64,000 nt of DNA, taken from contig NC_012522.1 of assembly GCF_000010805.1 (NCBI RefSeq), positions 3,844,001 to 3,908,000 of the forward strand. Reading direction: 5' to 3'. Shown here piece after piece: positions 55,868-63,911 of the stretch. Within the stretch, counting starts at the first letter, position 1; each line of letters starts with the position of its first letter. A program made the translations under genes and the position numbers. This stretch comes from Rhodococcus opacus B4 (GTDB taxonomy: Bacteria > Actinomycetota > Actinomycetes > Mycobacteriales > Mycobacteriaceae). The notes below the pieces were generated by a model. That model made no database searches, was not told the origin of the DNA, and was given only the letters and a program-made list of their open reading frames with translations.

Positions 55868-56086
55868 CTACCGGTCTTGAGCAAATTGGGCATGGTGTGT
55901 CCGCGTCGCGCGGCCGAAGTCGTCGCGGACGTACCAGGCAATCCAGAAAACTGGGAAACACGGCACCGCCAACAACGACAGACCCAGGTTGTTGGTTCGG
56001 CGATGCTCACCTATGCCGGTGAACACAGCCACAAGCAGTATGAGTGCGATCGGAATCGTGAGTATGACCGCCATCCCCACCGTCAT
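55868..56086 (-). CDS. small two-helix membrane protein
   Basis: A 72-residue protein with helices VGMAVILTIPIALILLVAVF and LGLSLLAVPCFPVFWIAWYV, the loop between them charged. A decayed P sequence precedes its end. Start ATG 56086 rather than 56140, because the extension is unlike coding sequence. Confidence 0.5.
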   Translation of the reverse strand: MTVGMAVILTIPIALILLVAVFTGIGEHRRTNNLGLSLLAVPCFPVFWIAWYVRDDFGRATRTHHAQFAQDR

Positions 56087-56165
56087 CGCGTCACTCCGTC
56101 CGAGAATGTGTTCCGGACTCCCAACCTTACGGCGCGGCAACCCACGCAGAAGGTGACCGATAGTC

Positions 56166-56665
56166 GATCGATGTACGGGACGCGCGCACAGTTGCCCGTA
56201 GCAAAGTCTTGCCCGTTCATACTCGAACGATGTCGCAGTTCAGCTGGATCGACTATCCCGTCTCCCCGGAACTGGGTGCAATCGCGCACGGGCCGCTCCT
56301 GCTCTCCGACTCGAACGGCTAGGTCTGGCTTCGATTGCAGAGCCCGAGGCCGAGTTCAGTGCATGGGTGGTATCGCCTGATCTGAACATCTACACAGAGC
56401 GGTCGAGCCAGAATCCACACACCGAGGAAGGGCACTACGTCCGCGAGTTCTCCTATGTCATCAATGGACGCCCGACGGGCACCTCCCTCGAAATCGAGTA
56501 CCGGTGGCCCGCCATCGGGCTCGACCGCACGCGCGTCGTCTTGGAAATCCCCCCAGCTCGTGCTCTCGACGAAGCGATAGTGCCGATCTGATCCGCGCCT
56601 CCGCCTTCGGCGAGAAGTGCGATCACCGACGGGTATGTCGGAGAATCGCTGGCCGGTTGGGGATC
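56166..56665. repeat. cassette duplication, copy 2 with 124-bp deletion
   Basis: It corresponds to 41658-42281. Bases equivalent to 41814-41937 are missing. The right end is again GATC, followed here by GATCGTCTTCCGGCGCG, a decayed E start. Confidence 0.9.
56230..56591 (+). pseudogene. truncated copy of the 41722 orphan gene
   Basis: The first 30 codons match the intact gene. The 124-bp deletion then creates TAG at 56320-56322 and shifts the frame. The rest of the gene survives unread to 56591 with one substitution (R to T at codon position of YRERSS). Non-functional. Confidence 0.85.
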
Positions 56666-56818
56666 GTCTTCCGGCGCGTGTAATAGCAGCGATACCGCAG
56701 TCGAAGCACCTGACCAGCAGTGTTTCGATGCGAACCTTCGGCATTGATGCCTCCGACTCCCCGCTTCGCGCTCGCCAACACGTACCGTACGTGGTATCGC
56801 CGGTGATACTATACCGGT

Positions 56819-57078
56819 GTGTCGAAGCAGTCGAAGCTGATCGCGAAGATGAGGGCGAGCCACAGAGCGTGACCTACACCGAGCTGTTCAACTTCTGCTG
56901 CGAAATCTTCGGGGAACCGCGGCAGCGCGGCACCTCGCACGCGGTGTTCAAGATGCCGTGGGCGGGCGACCCGCGAGTGAACATCCAGAAAGGCAGCGGC
57001 GGCAAGGCTAAGCCTTATCAGGTCGGCCAGGTCGTCATCGCCTACGACAAGCTCACGAAGGAGGCTGACAATGGCTGA
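56819..57078 (+). pseudogene. HicA-like toxin gene with 5' frameshift
   Basis: From GTG 56819 the frame gives SKQSKLIAKMRA and then stops. One missing base near 56851-56858 restores the HicA body EPQSVTYTELFNFCCEIFGE, PRQRGTSHAVFKMPWAGDPR (with the catalytic His) and KPYQVGQVVIAYDKL to TGA 57078. An internal GTG at 56869 could start a 69-residue product lacking the first helix. HicA is an mRNA interferase; here it is probably inactivated or weakened. Confidence 0.65.
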
Positions 57079-57433
57079 CGCATCGCACTACACCTATCGG
57101 GTGACCTGGTCGGAGGACGACGGAGAGTTCGTCGGGGCCGTCGCCGAATTCCCGTCGTTGTCCTGGTTGGCGGAAACGCAGGCCGAAGCACTCGACGGTG
57201 TCATCGGTGTCGTCCGTGAAGTGCTCGAGGACATGGCGTTGACCGGCGAGCAACCGCCAGTCCCGATCGCGGATCGGCCCTACAGTGGCAAGTTCATGGT
57301 GCGCACTTCCCCGCAGGTGCACCGGACCCTGGCGATCGAAGCTGAAGAGCAGGGTGTCTCGCTCAACATGCTGGTCAACCAAAAGATTACGGCTCCGACT
57401 GCGCCTCGATCAGCAGCGGCCGGTGCAGCCTGA
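57071..57433 (+). CDS. HicB-like antitoxin
   Basis: A 120-residue protein. The N-terminal HicB fold (YTYRVTWSEDDGEFVGAVAE, FPSLSWLAETQAEALDGVIG) is followed by a ribbon-helix-helix DNA-binding tail (RTSPQVHRTLAIEAEEQGVS, LNMLVNQKI). It overlaps the HicA stop by 8 bases. Intact while its toxin is frameshifted, the safe direction of decay. The upstream region 56795-56818 has inverted CCGGT/ACCGG pairs that may be its operator. Confidence 0.82.
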   Translation: MADASHYTYRVTWSEDDGEFVGAVAEFPSLSWLAETQAEALDGVIGVVREVLEDMALTGEQPPVPIADRPYSGKFMVRTSPQVHRTLAIEAEEQGVSLNMLVNQKITAPTAPRSAAAGAA

Positions 57434-57518
57434 CGGAAGGTCACCGGCAAAGCTCTGTACCAACGAATGGGCGCACGGGGAGGGCCACGCCTCGCGAGTT
57501 CCGGGAGTTCGATTGAAG

Positions 57519-57590
57519 AACCACCAGCGGGACGAGTTCGGCGCCGAGCACATGTCCGGCCGCCGTCGACGCTCGTCCCGGAACGGGATC
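57519..57590 (-). repeat. inverted E-prime element
   Basis: Read on the minus strand from 57590 it starts GATCCCGTTCCGGGACGAGC and continues GTCGACGGCGG to CTCGTCCCGCTGGTGG. It has only a few differences from 27399 and 62369, but is inverted and without the DUF2716 gene. It shows that the element moves independently of the cassette. Confidence 0.8.
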
Positions 57591-57655
57591 GCTGTCCGGA
57601 ACGGCACGACTGCGACTTGCCGGGTTCTGCCGATGTCGCGGGTTACGGTCGGCCG

Positions 57656-58951
57656 GTGAAGCTCGTTGACCGGTGTGGCCCGATCGTTGCCGCCCTTGTC
57701 GGTGGTGTGCTCGCTGCCTTCGCTCTCCGCGAATCGGAGGTACTCGACCACACCATCGCTGCGAAGGACGGCCTGAGCGGGGTGCTGGTCACTCCTCAGT
57801 GGGCCGGAACCATCGCAGCAGTCGTTGCCGTCGTCGTGCTGACAGTGCTGCTGCGATTGCGTTCCGGGATCGGCGCAGCCGCAACCGCGCTCGTGGGCGC
57901 AGCAGCGATCGGCCTGCCGGCTGTTGTGGCGGTGGCGACCGAACCGGCCCTGACCCTGAACGCGGTGGGTGCCGGCCTGATGCTCGGTGTGGCGGCGTAC
58001 CCGGCTGCGGGGCGGCGGGTTCCACTGATTGCGCTGGCTCTCGGGGTGCTGGCGGCGACCGTGTTCTTCGGTGTGGCCCGCTTGTGGCGGGTTCCGGCGC
58101 AACGATGGTCGGTCACCCTGCCCGGCGATCCGTTCTACGTTCCCGCGACCGTGCCGCTGCCCCTCCTGGCCGGCGCCGTGATCGTTCTCGGCGGAGTTGC
58201 GCTCGTCACCCGCCCCGACGAGCGTGGCGCCGGGGTTCGGCCGGCGATCGTCGGTGTCGGGCTGCCGGTGGTATTCCTGCTGCTCTACACCGTGCTGGGA
58301 ACGACCGAGTCCGGCCCGGTGTCGTGGACTGTCGCGGTTGGGCTCGCCGCCGCAGCGACTCTCGGCGGCGCATGGCTGCTGCCCGCCTCTGAGTGGCGCG
58401 TGCTGCTGGTGGGTTTGGCCGTGGCCGCTGCAACGGTCGGTCACGTGCACTACTTGCCGGGCGCTTGGTGGTGGGTCCTGGGCGGTCTCATCGCGTTGGT
58501 CGCCGGGGTGATGGTCGGGTGGCGGTACCCAATGGCGGCGGTGGGGATGGTTCTTCTCGTCCTGGTCGTGGCCACCGGGCTGCTTCCGGACGGTGGCATC
58601 TTCGACGCCGTGACGATCACGGCGTACACGCTGGTGTTGCCCGGTGCGCTGGGATTGTCCGTCGCGTCCGTCCTCTCGCCCACCCCTGCGGACGCACCGG
58701 TGGTGGTCAGCACCGCGATGGTGCCGTTGACCATGACGTTCTTCGCCGTCTCGGCGCCACTGGCCGTCGCCGACTACGGGTGGTCGAACGGCTACCCGAC
58801 CTCCGAGTCGGGACCGGTGGTCACCGTCGTCTCGCCGCTGCCCCTCGGTATCGTCGTCGCGACCGTCACCGCCGTCCTCGCCACGCTCGCCCTTGCCCGG
58901 CGCTCGGATCCCGGCCGCGTCCGCGTACTCGTCCGGCACGGAGGGCGATAA
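57656..58951 (+). CDS. polytopic membrane protein of unknown function
   Basis: A 431-residue protein with about 13 hydrophobic segments (IVAALVGGVLAAFAL, IAAVVAVVVLTVLLRLR, VGMVLLVLVVATGLL and others). Large parts are Val/Ala/Leu only. The GTG start at 57656 is chosen because the upstream open frame crosses the inverted E element. No transporter signature recognised. Coding bias is like core genes. Confidence 0.6.
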   Translation: MKLVDRCGPIVAALVGGVLAAFALRESEVLDHTIAAKDGLSGVLVTPQWAGTIAAVVAVVVLTVLLRLRSGIGAAATALVGAAAIGLPAVVAVATEPALTLNAVGAGLMLGVAAYPAAGRRVPLIALALGVLAATVFFGVARLWRVPAQRWSVTLPGDPFYVPATVPLPLLAGAVIVLGGVALVTRPDERGAGVRPAIVGVGLPVVFLLLYTVLGTTESGPVSWTVAVGLAAAATLGGAWLLPASEWRVLLVGLAVAAATVGHVHYLPGAWWWVLGGLIALVAGVMVGWRYPMAAVGMVLLVLVVATGLLPDGGIFDAVTITAYTLVLPGALGLSVASVLSPTPADAPVVVSTAMVPLTMTFFAVSAPLAVADYGWSNGYPTSESGPVVTVVSPLPLGIVVATVTAVLATLALARRSDPGRVRVLVRHGGR

Positions 58952-58989
58952 GTTTCGGGCGATGACCTGGATTTTCCGGCGCTCGGTGT

Positions 58990-60129
58990 CTATCCGGGGA
59001 TGCCGAACTCGGTGCGGGTCGCGTCGAGCAGTGTGTCCACATGCTCAGCGTAGGTGGCGCAGGCGTGCGACAACGCCTGAAAGGCTGCGACGATCGGCCG
59101 TGGGTCTGCCGCGCTGAACAGCGCCGGCATCGCGTAGTACGGGCGGTGCATCGGCCCGTGGTCGAACATCTTCCCGGTCGGTGGCTTCTCCCCACCTGGC
59201 GCCGCACTCGAGCGGTAGGGTCCACCCTTGCCTTGGGGCGGAAGGTTTTCCGCCGCGAGACGGCTGGACGCGGACTGAGGATCGTCGAACGGTGCCGGGA
59301 GTGGGTCACCGTTACGCAAGGCCTCCAGTGCCGGTGTGACCCAGGCGCAGTCGGCGAGTCCGGCGAACTCGAATGCGCGGATCGCGGCCCACCGCGCCAG
59401 TCGCCGTTGGGTCTGCGGGTCCATCGCCACAATCGCGGCTGCGATATCCGGTGCACAGTCGTCGAAATCGCGTAACGCCAGCACGTTTCGCAGTTCGGGA
59501 TGTGCCTCGAAGTCGATCGCCGTGGTCCGGGTTGTCGCGGTCGTGGTTGTCGTGCCAGCGGTCGACGAGCTGCCGTGAGTCGGCTGCCCCTCGCCTGCGG
59601 GTACCGGGGGCGGAGTGTTCTCGGGTACGCCGAAGCCGGGCATGTCCCACATCTGGGCCGGGGTCTTGGTGAGCCCGTCGTACGGCCACATCCGGATCCG
59701 CCACACGTCACCGGGTGTCGTCGATCCCGGCCACCCGTAGTTGACGAATCCTCGGCCGGCGACCTCCACTGTGTACCGGCCGGCGGGAACGGTGACGTCC
59801 ACCGGTTCGGTAGTCGGTGATGACAAGGTCAGTACCTCGCGGGGGTCAATTTCCAGGCGCCCTTCGCTGACCTGTTGCCACTGATCCCGGTCCGCGGGTG
59901 GTCGTGACGGCCACATCTGCACGGTCACCGACATCTGAAAGTTGTTCTGGTGTGGGCACAGCACCAGCAGCATGGCTCCATTGCCGGCGCTGGGTTGATC
60001 GGATTGGGCTCGTTCGAGGAGAGCGAGCTCGACGTCCGGATCTCCAAGCCCGCCGTCGAGACAGAACTGGCCGTAGTCCATCGCCACGGTCACCTGTGTT
60101 TCGCTGACCGGCAGGGTGCGCTCATCCAT
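58990..60129 (-). CDS. hypothetical actinobacterial protein
   Basis: A 379-residue soluble protein. The N-terminal beta domain (TQVTVAMDYGQFCLDGGLGD, VTVPAGRYTVEVAGRGF) resembles small ligand-free Ig-like folds. A Pro/Thr linker (TTTTTATTRTT) follows, then a helical C-terminal domain (LARWAAIRAFEFAGLADCAW, FQALSHACATYAEHVDTLLD). Not recognised. ATG 60129 is preferred over 60159. It converges with the membrane protein at 57656-58951. Confidence 0.6.
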   Translation of the reverse strand: MDERTLPVSETQVTVAMDYGQFCLDGGLGDPDVELALLERAQSDQPSAGNGAMLLVLCPHQNNFQMSVTVQMWPSRPPADRDQWQQVSEGRLEIDPREVLTLSSPTTEPVDVTVPAGRYTVEVAGRGFVNYGWPGSTTPGDVWRIRMWPYDGLTKTPAQMWDMPGFGVPENTPPPVPAGEGQPTHGSSSTAGTTTTTATTRTTAIDFEAHPELRNVLALRDFDDCAPDIAAAIVAMDPQTQRRLARWAAIRAFEFAGLADCAWVTPALEALRNGDPLPAPFDDPQSASSRLAAENLPPQGKGGPYRSSAAPGGEKPPTGKMFDHGPMHRPYYAMPALFSAADPRPIVAAFQALSHACATYAEHVDTLLDATRTEFGIPG

Positions 60130-60185
60130 GCCCGTGATCCTGTCTCGACGGCCGGACACAGCAGTCTCAACTCAAGCGAGAACGT

Positions 60186-60278
60186 TGCTGGTGACCCCGG
60201 CTAGGGATCCACATACGAACGACATCCGACTCCCGCCGGCATGAGCTGGGCACCGCTTCGTCCCGGTGATGGTTCCTC
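60186..60278 (+). repeat. decayed P joined to E element
   Basis: GCTGGTGACCCCGGCTAGG runs into GATCCACATACGAACGACAT (E, GATC 60206-60209) and ends CGCTTCGTCCCGGTGATGG. The 3' half of E is well kept. Confidence 0.6.
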
Positions 60279-60351
60279 TATCGGAGGCCGGGATTGTCGG
60301 GACTGCGGCACGGAATGGATCGCAACGCCCCATGCCAGAGACGGGTCTGAC

Positions 60352-60714
60352 TCACACGCGTCCTCGACGCCACGTCCAGACGCACCAGACGATCCCCGCT
60401 ACGGCTACTACGGGGAGCACCTGCCTCGCCCTCCCCATCGTGACAAACCGGTGGTACTGCTCACTCGACAGGAATTGCATTCCGTGTGCGTTGTCCGGGG
60501 TGGTCAGATCCCACCAGAAACTCCTCATTCCGCTCACTGCATGGGGCCAGGCAGTGAAAGCTCCCACCGCGGCGGCGACCGCGAGGCACGTAACGGGAAA
60601 GGCCACCCAGAACCAAGGAAACCCAGGGGCCCGCTCGAGTCGTGCGCGCCTCGGCAAGACCACACGCGCGACCAATGCCACGACTCCGAGGGCAAGAAAT
60701 AGCAACCACGCCAC
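60352..60714 (-). CDS. small membrane protein of unknown function
   Basis: A 120-residue protein with hydrophobic segments WLLFLALGVVALVARVVL, WFWVAFPVTCLAVAAAVGAF and a C-terminal VLPVVAVAGIVWCVWTW. The loop between helices 2 and 3 (FWWDLTTPDNAHGMQFLSSE) is probably extracellular. Not recognised. Confidence 0.55.
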   Translation of the reverse strand: MAWLLFLALGVVALVARVVLPRRARLERAPGFPWFWVAFPVTCLAVAAAVGAFTAWPHAVSGMRSFWWDLTTPDNAHGMQFLSSEQYHRFVTMGRARQVLPVVAVAGIVWCVWTWRRGRV

Positions 60715-60856
60715 GACATAACGGTAGTGGTTTCACTCCGTGCCCAAGCCTCGAATGCCTTGGAGAACTTGAGCCGGCAGTTCGGAACGAACACGCAGTA
60801 CGGCATTGCCGATCAGCGATCGTGTATCGGGCATGTACTTCGTGGATGATCTATCC

Positions 60857-61404
60857 ATGTCCACAGCCTCGGCGCCACGCGGCACGCAGGAAGCCACGGT
60901 CACGGTTCGTGCCGACTACAACTTGCTTTTCATCCAGGACGCTGACGACGTCCGACCGCTTGGCGCACCGATTTCCGAACCATGGTTGCTCGCGACCGAA
61001 CCTGATCGCGTCGCGATTCACGCCGGTCAAAAGGGGCCGATATTGGTGACGACGCAAGCCTGGGAGACGGCTCCGCCCCCGGTCGATGACCAATTCCGTG
61101 CGCACTGGGAGGACATCGCTGAGATGTCCTTCACCACGAGTGCCGACGACCTGGTGCTGACATCGCTGTTCGACGGACGCCAAGAGGCGGGCTCGACAGC
61201 CTTACCCCACACGGCCCCGGTTCATACCGGGTCCGGGTCGCCGCGACCGGGCGCACCGAGTACTGGGACTCGGTCGCGCCTCCGGAGAAGCAGCCAGCAG
61301 CACAGTTGCTCGTGCAGCTCTGGCCGAGCGTTTCAGCCGACTCGATCCTGTACCAGTACAAAGACCGTTTTACCGGCCAGCTAGTGCTCACCGGCGAAAC
61401 CTAG
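60857..61404 (+). pseudogene. frameshifted hypothetical protein gene
   Basis: The 5' frame gives EATVTVRADYNLLFIQDADD, PILVTTQAWETAPPPVD and DLVLTSLFDGRQEAGS. The 3' half continues in another frame as GSYRVRVAATGRTEYWDSVA, EKQPAAQLLVQLWPSVSADS and ILYQYKDRFTG to TAG 61404. One missing base near 61210-61222 explains both. The GSYRVRV strand is also seen in the protein at 58990, suggesting a distant shared fold. Confidence 0.65.
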
Positions 61405-61518
61405 CAGGTATGAGACCTTGAACCTGATCGACTCCCGGACGAGGGCTCGGCGCCGATCAGCGATCGTAGACCGGTCGGCGGCCCCCATGCGGTGGACTGG
61501 TGCGCACCACGGCATAGG

Positions 61519-62280
61519 TCAGGATCCCGATGATGGGCTTCCAGGCAACGGGTTGACTGTGTCGCTGTCCCACGTGATCTTCTGATCGGGGGTCGCGGGG
61601 AGTGCTTCAAGATCAGGGGCGGCGAGTACGGCCTCGACGCATTCTGCTGACGCACCGAGGTAGGTCGTCATGAGGTCGATGTCGGTTGCCACGCACCATG
61701 CGTGATCGTCGGGCCACCATAGGTGCGCGCTCATCCCCAGCATGCCGCCGCCGAATTGAGTGTCGGCGAGATCGATATCGCCAGAAAACAGGACCATGTG
61801 CTCCCGGCTGGGCATCGGCAGGCGCGGATAGTGTTCGGGAGTGGTGATGCGGCCGGATCCTTCCCAGTGGGCAAACCAGCAGGTACCGGGTGTCTGGGTG
61901 AAGCGTCGGAGGACGCCGACCAAGGCGCGTGCGGTCCGAGGCGGCAGTGATCCTTGCTCAGGTGCCTCCTGCCATACGCCCGGTTGTTCGGGGGTGCGCC
62001 AGCTTCCTACAATGGATCCCCACTCCATGACGGGATGCGCGGTGGTGCCATTGGCGGCTGCCACGTCGGCCCAGCGGATTGGATCGCCGTCAATGGTCGT
62101 TGCAGGATGGAAGATTCGGGCGTACGAGGCGAACACAGGAGGCACCAGGGACGCAATGGCGTGTTCGTTGAACCGGTGCACGTGCTTGACGATCCACATC
62201 CCGGGCTCGACATCGGCTGCCATCCGTAGGCCGCGCTCTTGCCAGTCCTGATCGTCAGTCGGTTCGTGATCTCGTGCCAT
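61519..62280 (-). CDS. WPAD-x-AWCV family hypothetical protein (long member)
   Basis: A 253-residue protein with an N-terminal part (SLVPPVFASYARIFHPATTI, HPVMEWGSIVGSWRTPE). The family core follows: RALVGVLRRFTQTPGTCWFA, REHMVLFSGDIDL, and LWWPDDHAWCVATDIDLMTT then YLGASAECVEAVLAAPDLEA. The Cys, Trp and Asp positions line up with 32822 and 41000. Probably soluble; function unknown. Confidence 0.65.
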   Translation of the reverse strand: MARDHEPTDDQDWQERGLRMAADVEPGMWIVKHVHRFNEHAIASLVPPVFASYARIFHPATTIDGDPIRWADVAAANGTTAHPVMEWGSIVGSWRTPEQPGVWQEAPEQGSLPPRTARALVGVLRRFTQTPGTCWFAHWEGSGRITTPEHYPRLPMPSREHMVLFSGDIDLADTQFGGGMLGMSAHLWWPDDHAWCVATDIDLMTTYLGASAECVEAVLAAPDLEALPATPDQKITWDSDTVNPLPGSPSSGS

Positions 62281-62350
62281 GGGTCCATGGCATCACAGGC
62301 GTCAGGGCGCTGTACTGCCATTGATCGGACACAGATGCTGACTGAAAGGG

Positions 62351-62445
62351 GATCGCTGACCGGTCACCGATCCCGTTCCGGGACGAGCATCGACGGCGGA
62401 CGGACATGTGCTCGGCGCCGATCTCGTCTCGCTGGCGGTCGCCAT
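62351..62445 (+). repeat. P palindrome joined to E-prime element
   Basis: A perfect P at 62351-62372 (GATCGCTGACC, GGTCACCGATC) shares its closing GATC (62369-62372) with E-prime, which starts GATCCCGTTCCGGGACGAGC. Confidence 0.8.
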
Positions 62446-63128
62446 TTGGGATTCCGAAAAGTCGTTCGTCGTGCATGGAACGGTGTGGCATCGTCAGCTC
62501 CAGGAGCGAATGGAGGTCCTGCTCAGATGCGATACACCCGAGACTTCGGCTCTCCCTTGCCTCCGGCGTGGACCGACCTTCCCAACCGTGATCGTTATTG
62601 GACTGAATTCGAGGAAAGGTTCAGGTTTCGACCGGGCATGAAACCCGAATCATGGCCGGCGATCGCCGAGCCGACGCCATCAGTGACCTTCGATCTCACC
62701 AACACCGCCGGCACCGAGGCTTCCTGGCGGGCGCGGTTCGATGCGGTCAACGCAGAGGCGCTGCGGTGCTTCGTTGCCGAGTTCGTCGACGATCCGAGGT
62801 TTGTCGTTCTCGACTGGCAACATCCCGGGTACTGGTTCGACGCCGCGGAGCACTGCGCTGCTGAGGACTCAGAGTGGCGTGTGCCCGTCTATCCGAACGG
62901 CGACTACTACATTTTCCTGCGAGAAGACTTCTCGGCCGGCACCTTCGGCCATCCCTGGGAGCCCACGCTGTGCGTGTTTGGTGAACGACTCGTCAACACT
63001 CTTGGTCGCACCTTGGCGACTTGGCTTCCCCGCAAGCGTGTCAATGGCCAGCCGTACGACCGAGACGGATAACCGGACTGTCCTCGATCGGGTAACTATC
63101 GCGACCGGTCAGCGATCGCTGACCGGTC
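62369..63128. repeat. 760-bp cassette duplication, copy 2
   Basis: The copy of 27399-28158. The left breakpoint is the P/E GATC and the right one lies in a P palindrome (63114-63135). Differences are few and mostly silent or conservative in the gene. Confidence 0.9.
62527..63072 (+). CDS. DUF2716-like protein (copy 2)
   Basis: A 181-residue protein nearly identical to 27557-28102. Visible changes are RFRF for RFGF, a Val for Ala before DDPRF, SAGTF for SGGTF and a D/L change near the end. Both copies keep the whole frame, so both may be expressed, each with the same cassette leader of about 160 bases. Confidence 0.7.
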   Translation: MRYTRDFGSPLPPAWTDLPNRDRYWTEFEERFRFRPGMKPESWPAIAEPTPSVTFDLTNTAGTEASWRARFDAVNAEALRCFVAEFVDDPRFVVLDWQHPGYWFDAAEHCAAEDSEWRVPVYPNGDYYIFLREDFSAGTFGHPWEPTLCVFGERLVNTLGRTLATWLPRKRVNGQPYDRDG

Positions 63129-63135
63129 ACCGATC
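63114..63135. repeat. P palindrome (perfect)
   Basis: GATCGCTGACC, GGTCACCGATC. Preceded by a degenerate copy starting GATCGGGTAAC at 63086. Confidence 0.75.
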
Positions 63136-63203
63136 GTCTAACGGCCACCGACAGTGGGAGCGGTCCGGCTTTCGGTCCCCCGTAAACATCGCGATCACTG
63201 ATG

Positions 63204-63569
63204 TCATTCAGTCCAGAGACCCGGGTGGGGCAGCTCCCCGAAACGACTGGTTGGCCAGGGAACACGTTCGCCGTGAATCCGGAACTCAATAGTTCGACGC
63301 GGCGGTTCCCTACGCGGGCGGACATCGACGGCCCGGAATGAGTAACCGTCCTGTTGCACCGCCTCCCAGTCGAAGTCGACGGTTTCACCGATCTGGAGGT
63401 TCACGCCTCGTCCACGGACTTGGATCTATTCCCCGCGGGCGAGAGGCGGATGGTTCAGTGTCCAGATATTGCTGAAATGCACCCAGCATCCGGTGGGAGT
63501 GTCCGACGATTCGATGACGCCCCAACCTTCTGCACCGTGCCAGACGGTCACGACGCCCACACTCGTCAT
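63204..63569 (-). pseudogene. cold-shock-domain-like gene interrupted by in-frame TAG
   Basis: From ATG 63569 the frame reads VGVVTVWHGAEGWGVIESSD and CWVHFSNIW (actinobacterial CSD-like, with the aromatic RNA-binding strand). It meets TAG at 63428-63426 (codon 48) and continues in the same frame with GVNLQIGETVDFDWEAVQQD and GYSFRAVDVRP to 63204. The QDGYSFRAVDV ending is typical of larger actinobacterial cold-shock proteins. Apart from the TAG the gene looks whole. Confidence 0.75.
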
Positions 63570-63911
63570 TCTGGAACTTCAGCGCGTCCGCGACATGCGC
63601 TGTCGAGCTCTACGGATCGGGCACTCGAGCGATCTTGCGATGAAGCCTGCCCGTTGTCCTGCTTGACGATCGTGTACCGGGAAGTTGAGGCCCACCGCGT
63701 ATCGGTCAGTCCGCTCAAGGTAAGTGGAGGGGAGCCAGGTCTTGGCGATCTGTCATCGTTCTGAGATCCGCAGGACGAACCCGCGCCGGGACGTCCCAGC
63801 GGATGCCAGCGGCAGTCCGCCTTCGTTCCGTACGCGGATCGGTCTGTGGCGCAGGGTTCGTCGAATCCGACCGCAAGGTTGCGCTTGGATCTGATGGAGC
63901 GACACGCCGGA
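63570..63911. other. intergenic region with inverted E
   Basis: These 342 bases show no intact gene. They hold the inverted E at 63772-63841. Confidence 0.4.
63772..63841 (-). repeat. inverted E element
   Basis: Read from 63841 on the minus strand: GATCCGCGTACGGAACGA, then GGCGGACTGCCGCTGG and GCTGGGACGTCCCGGCGCGG. A strong match to 40197. Confidence 0.75.
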
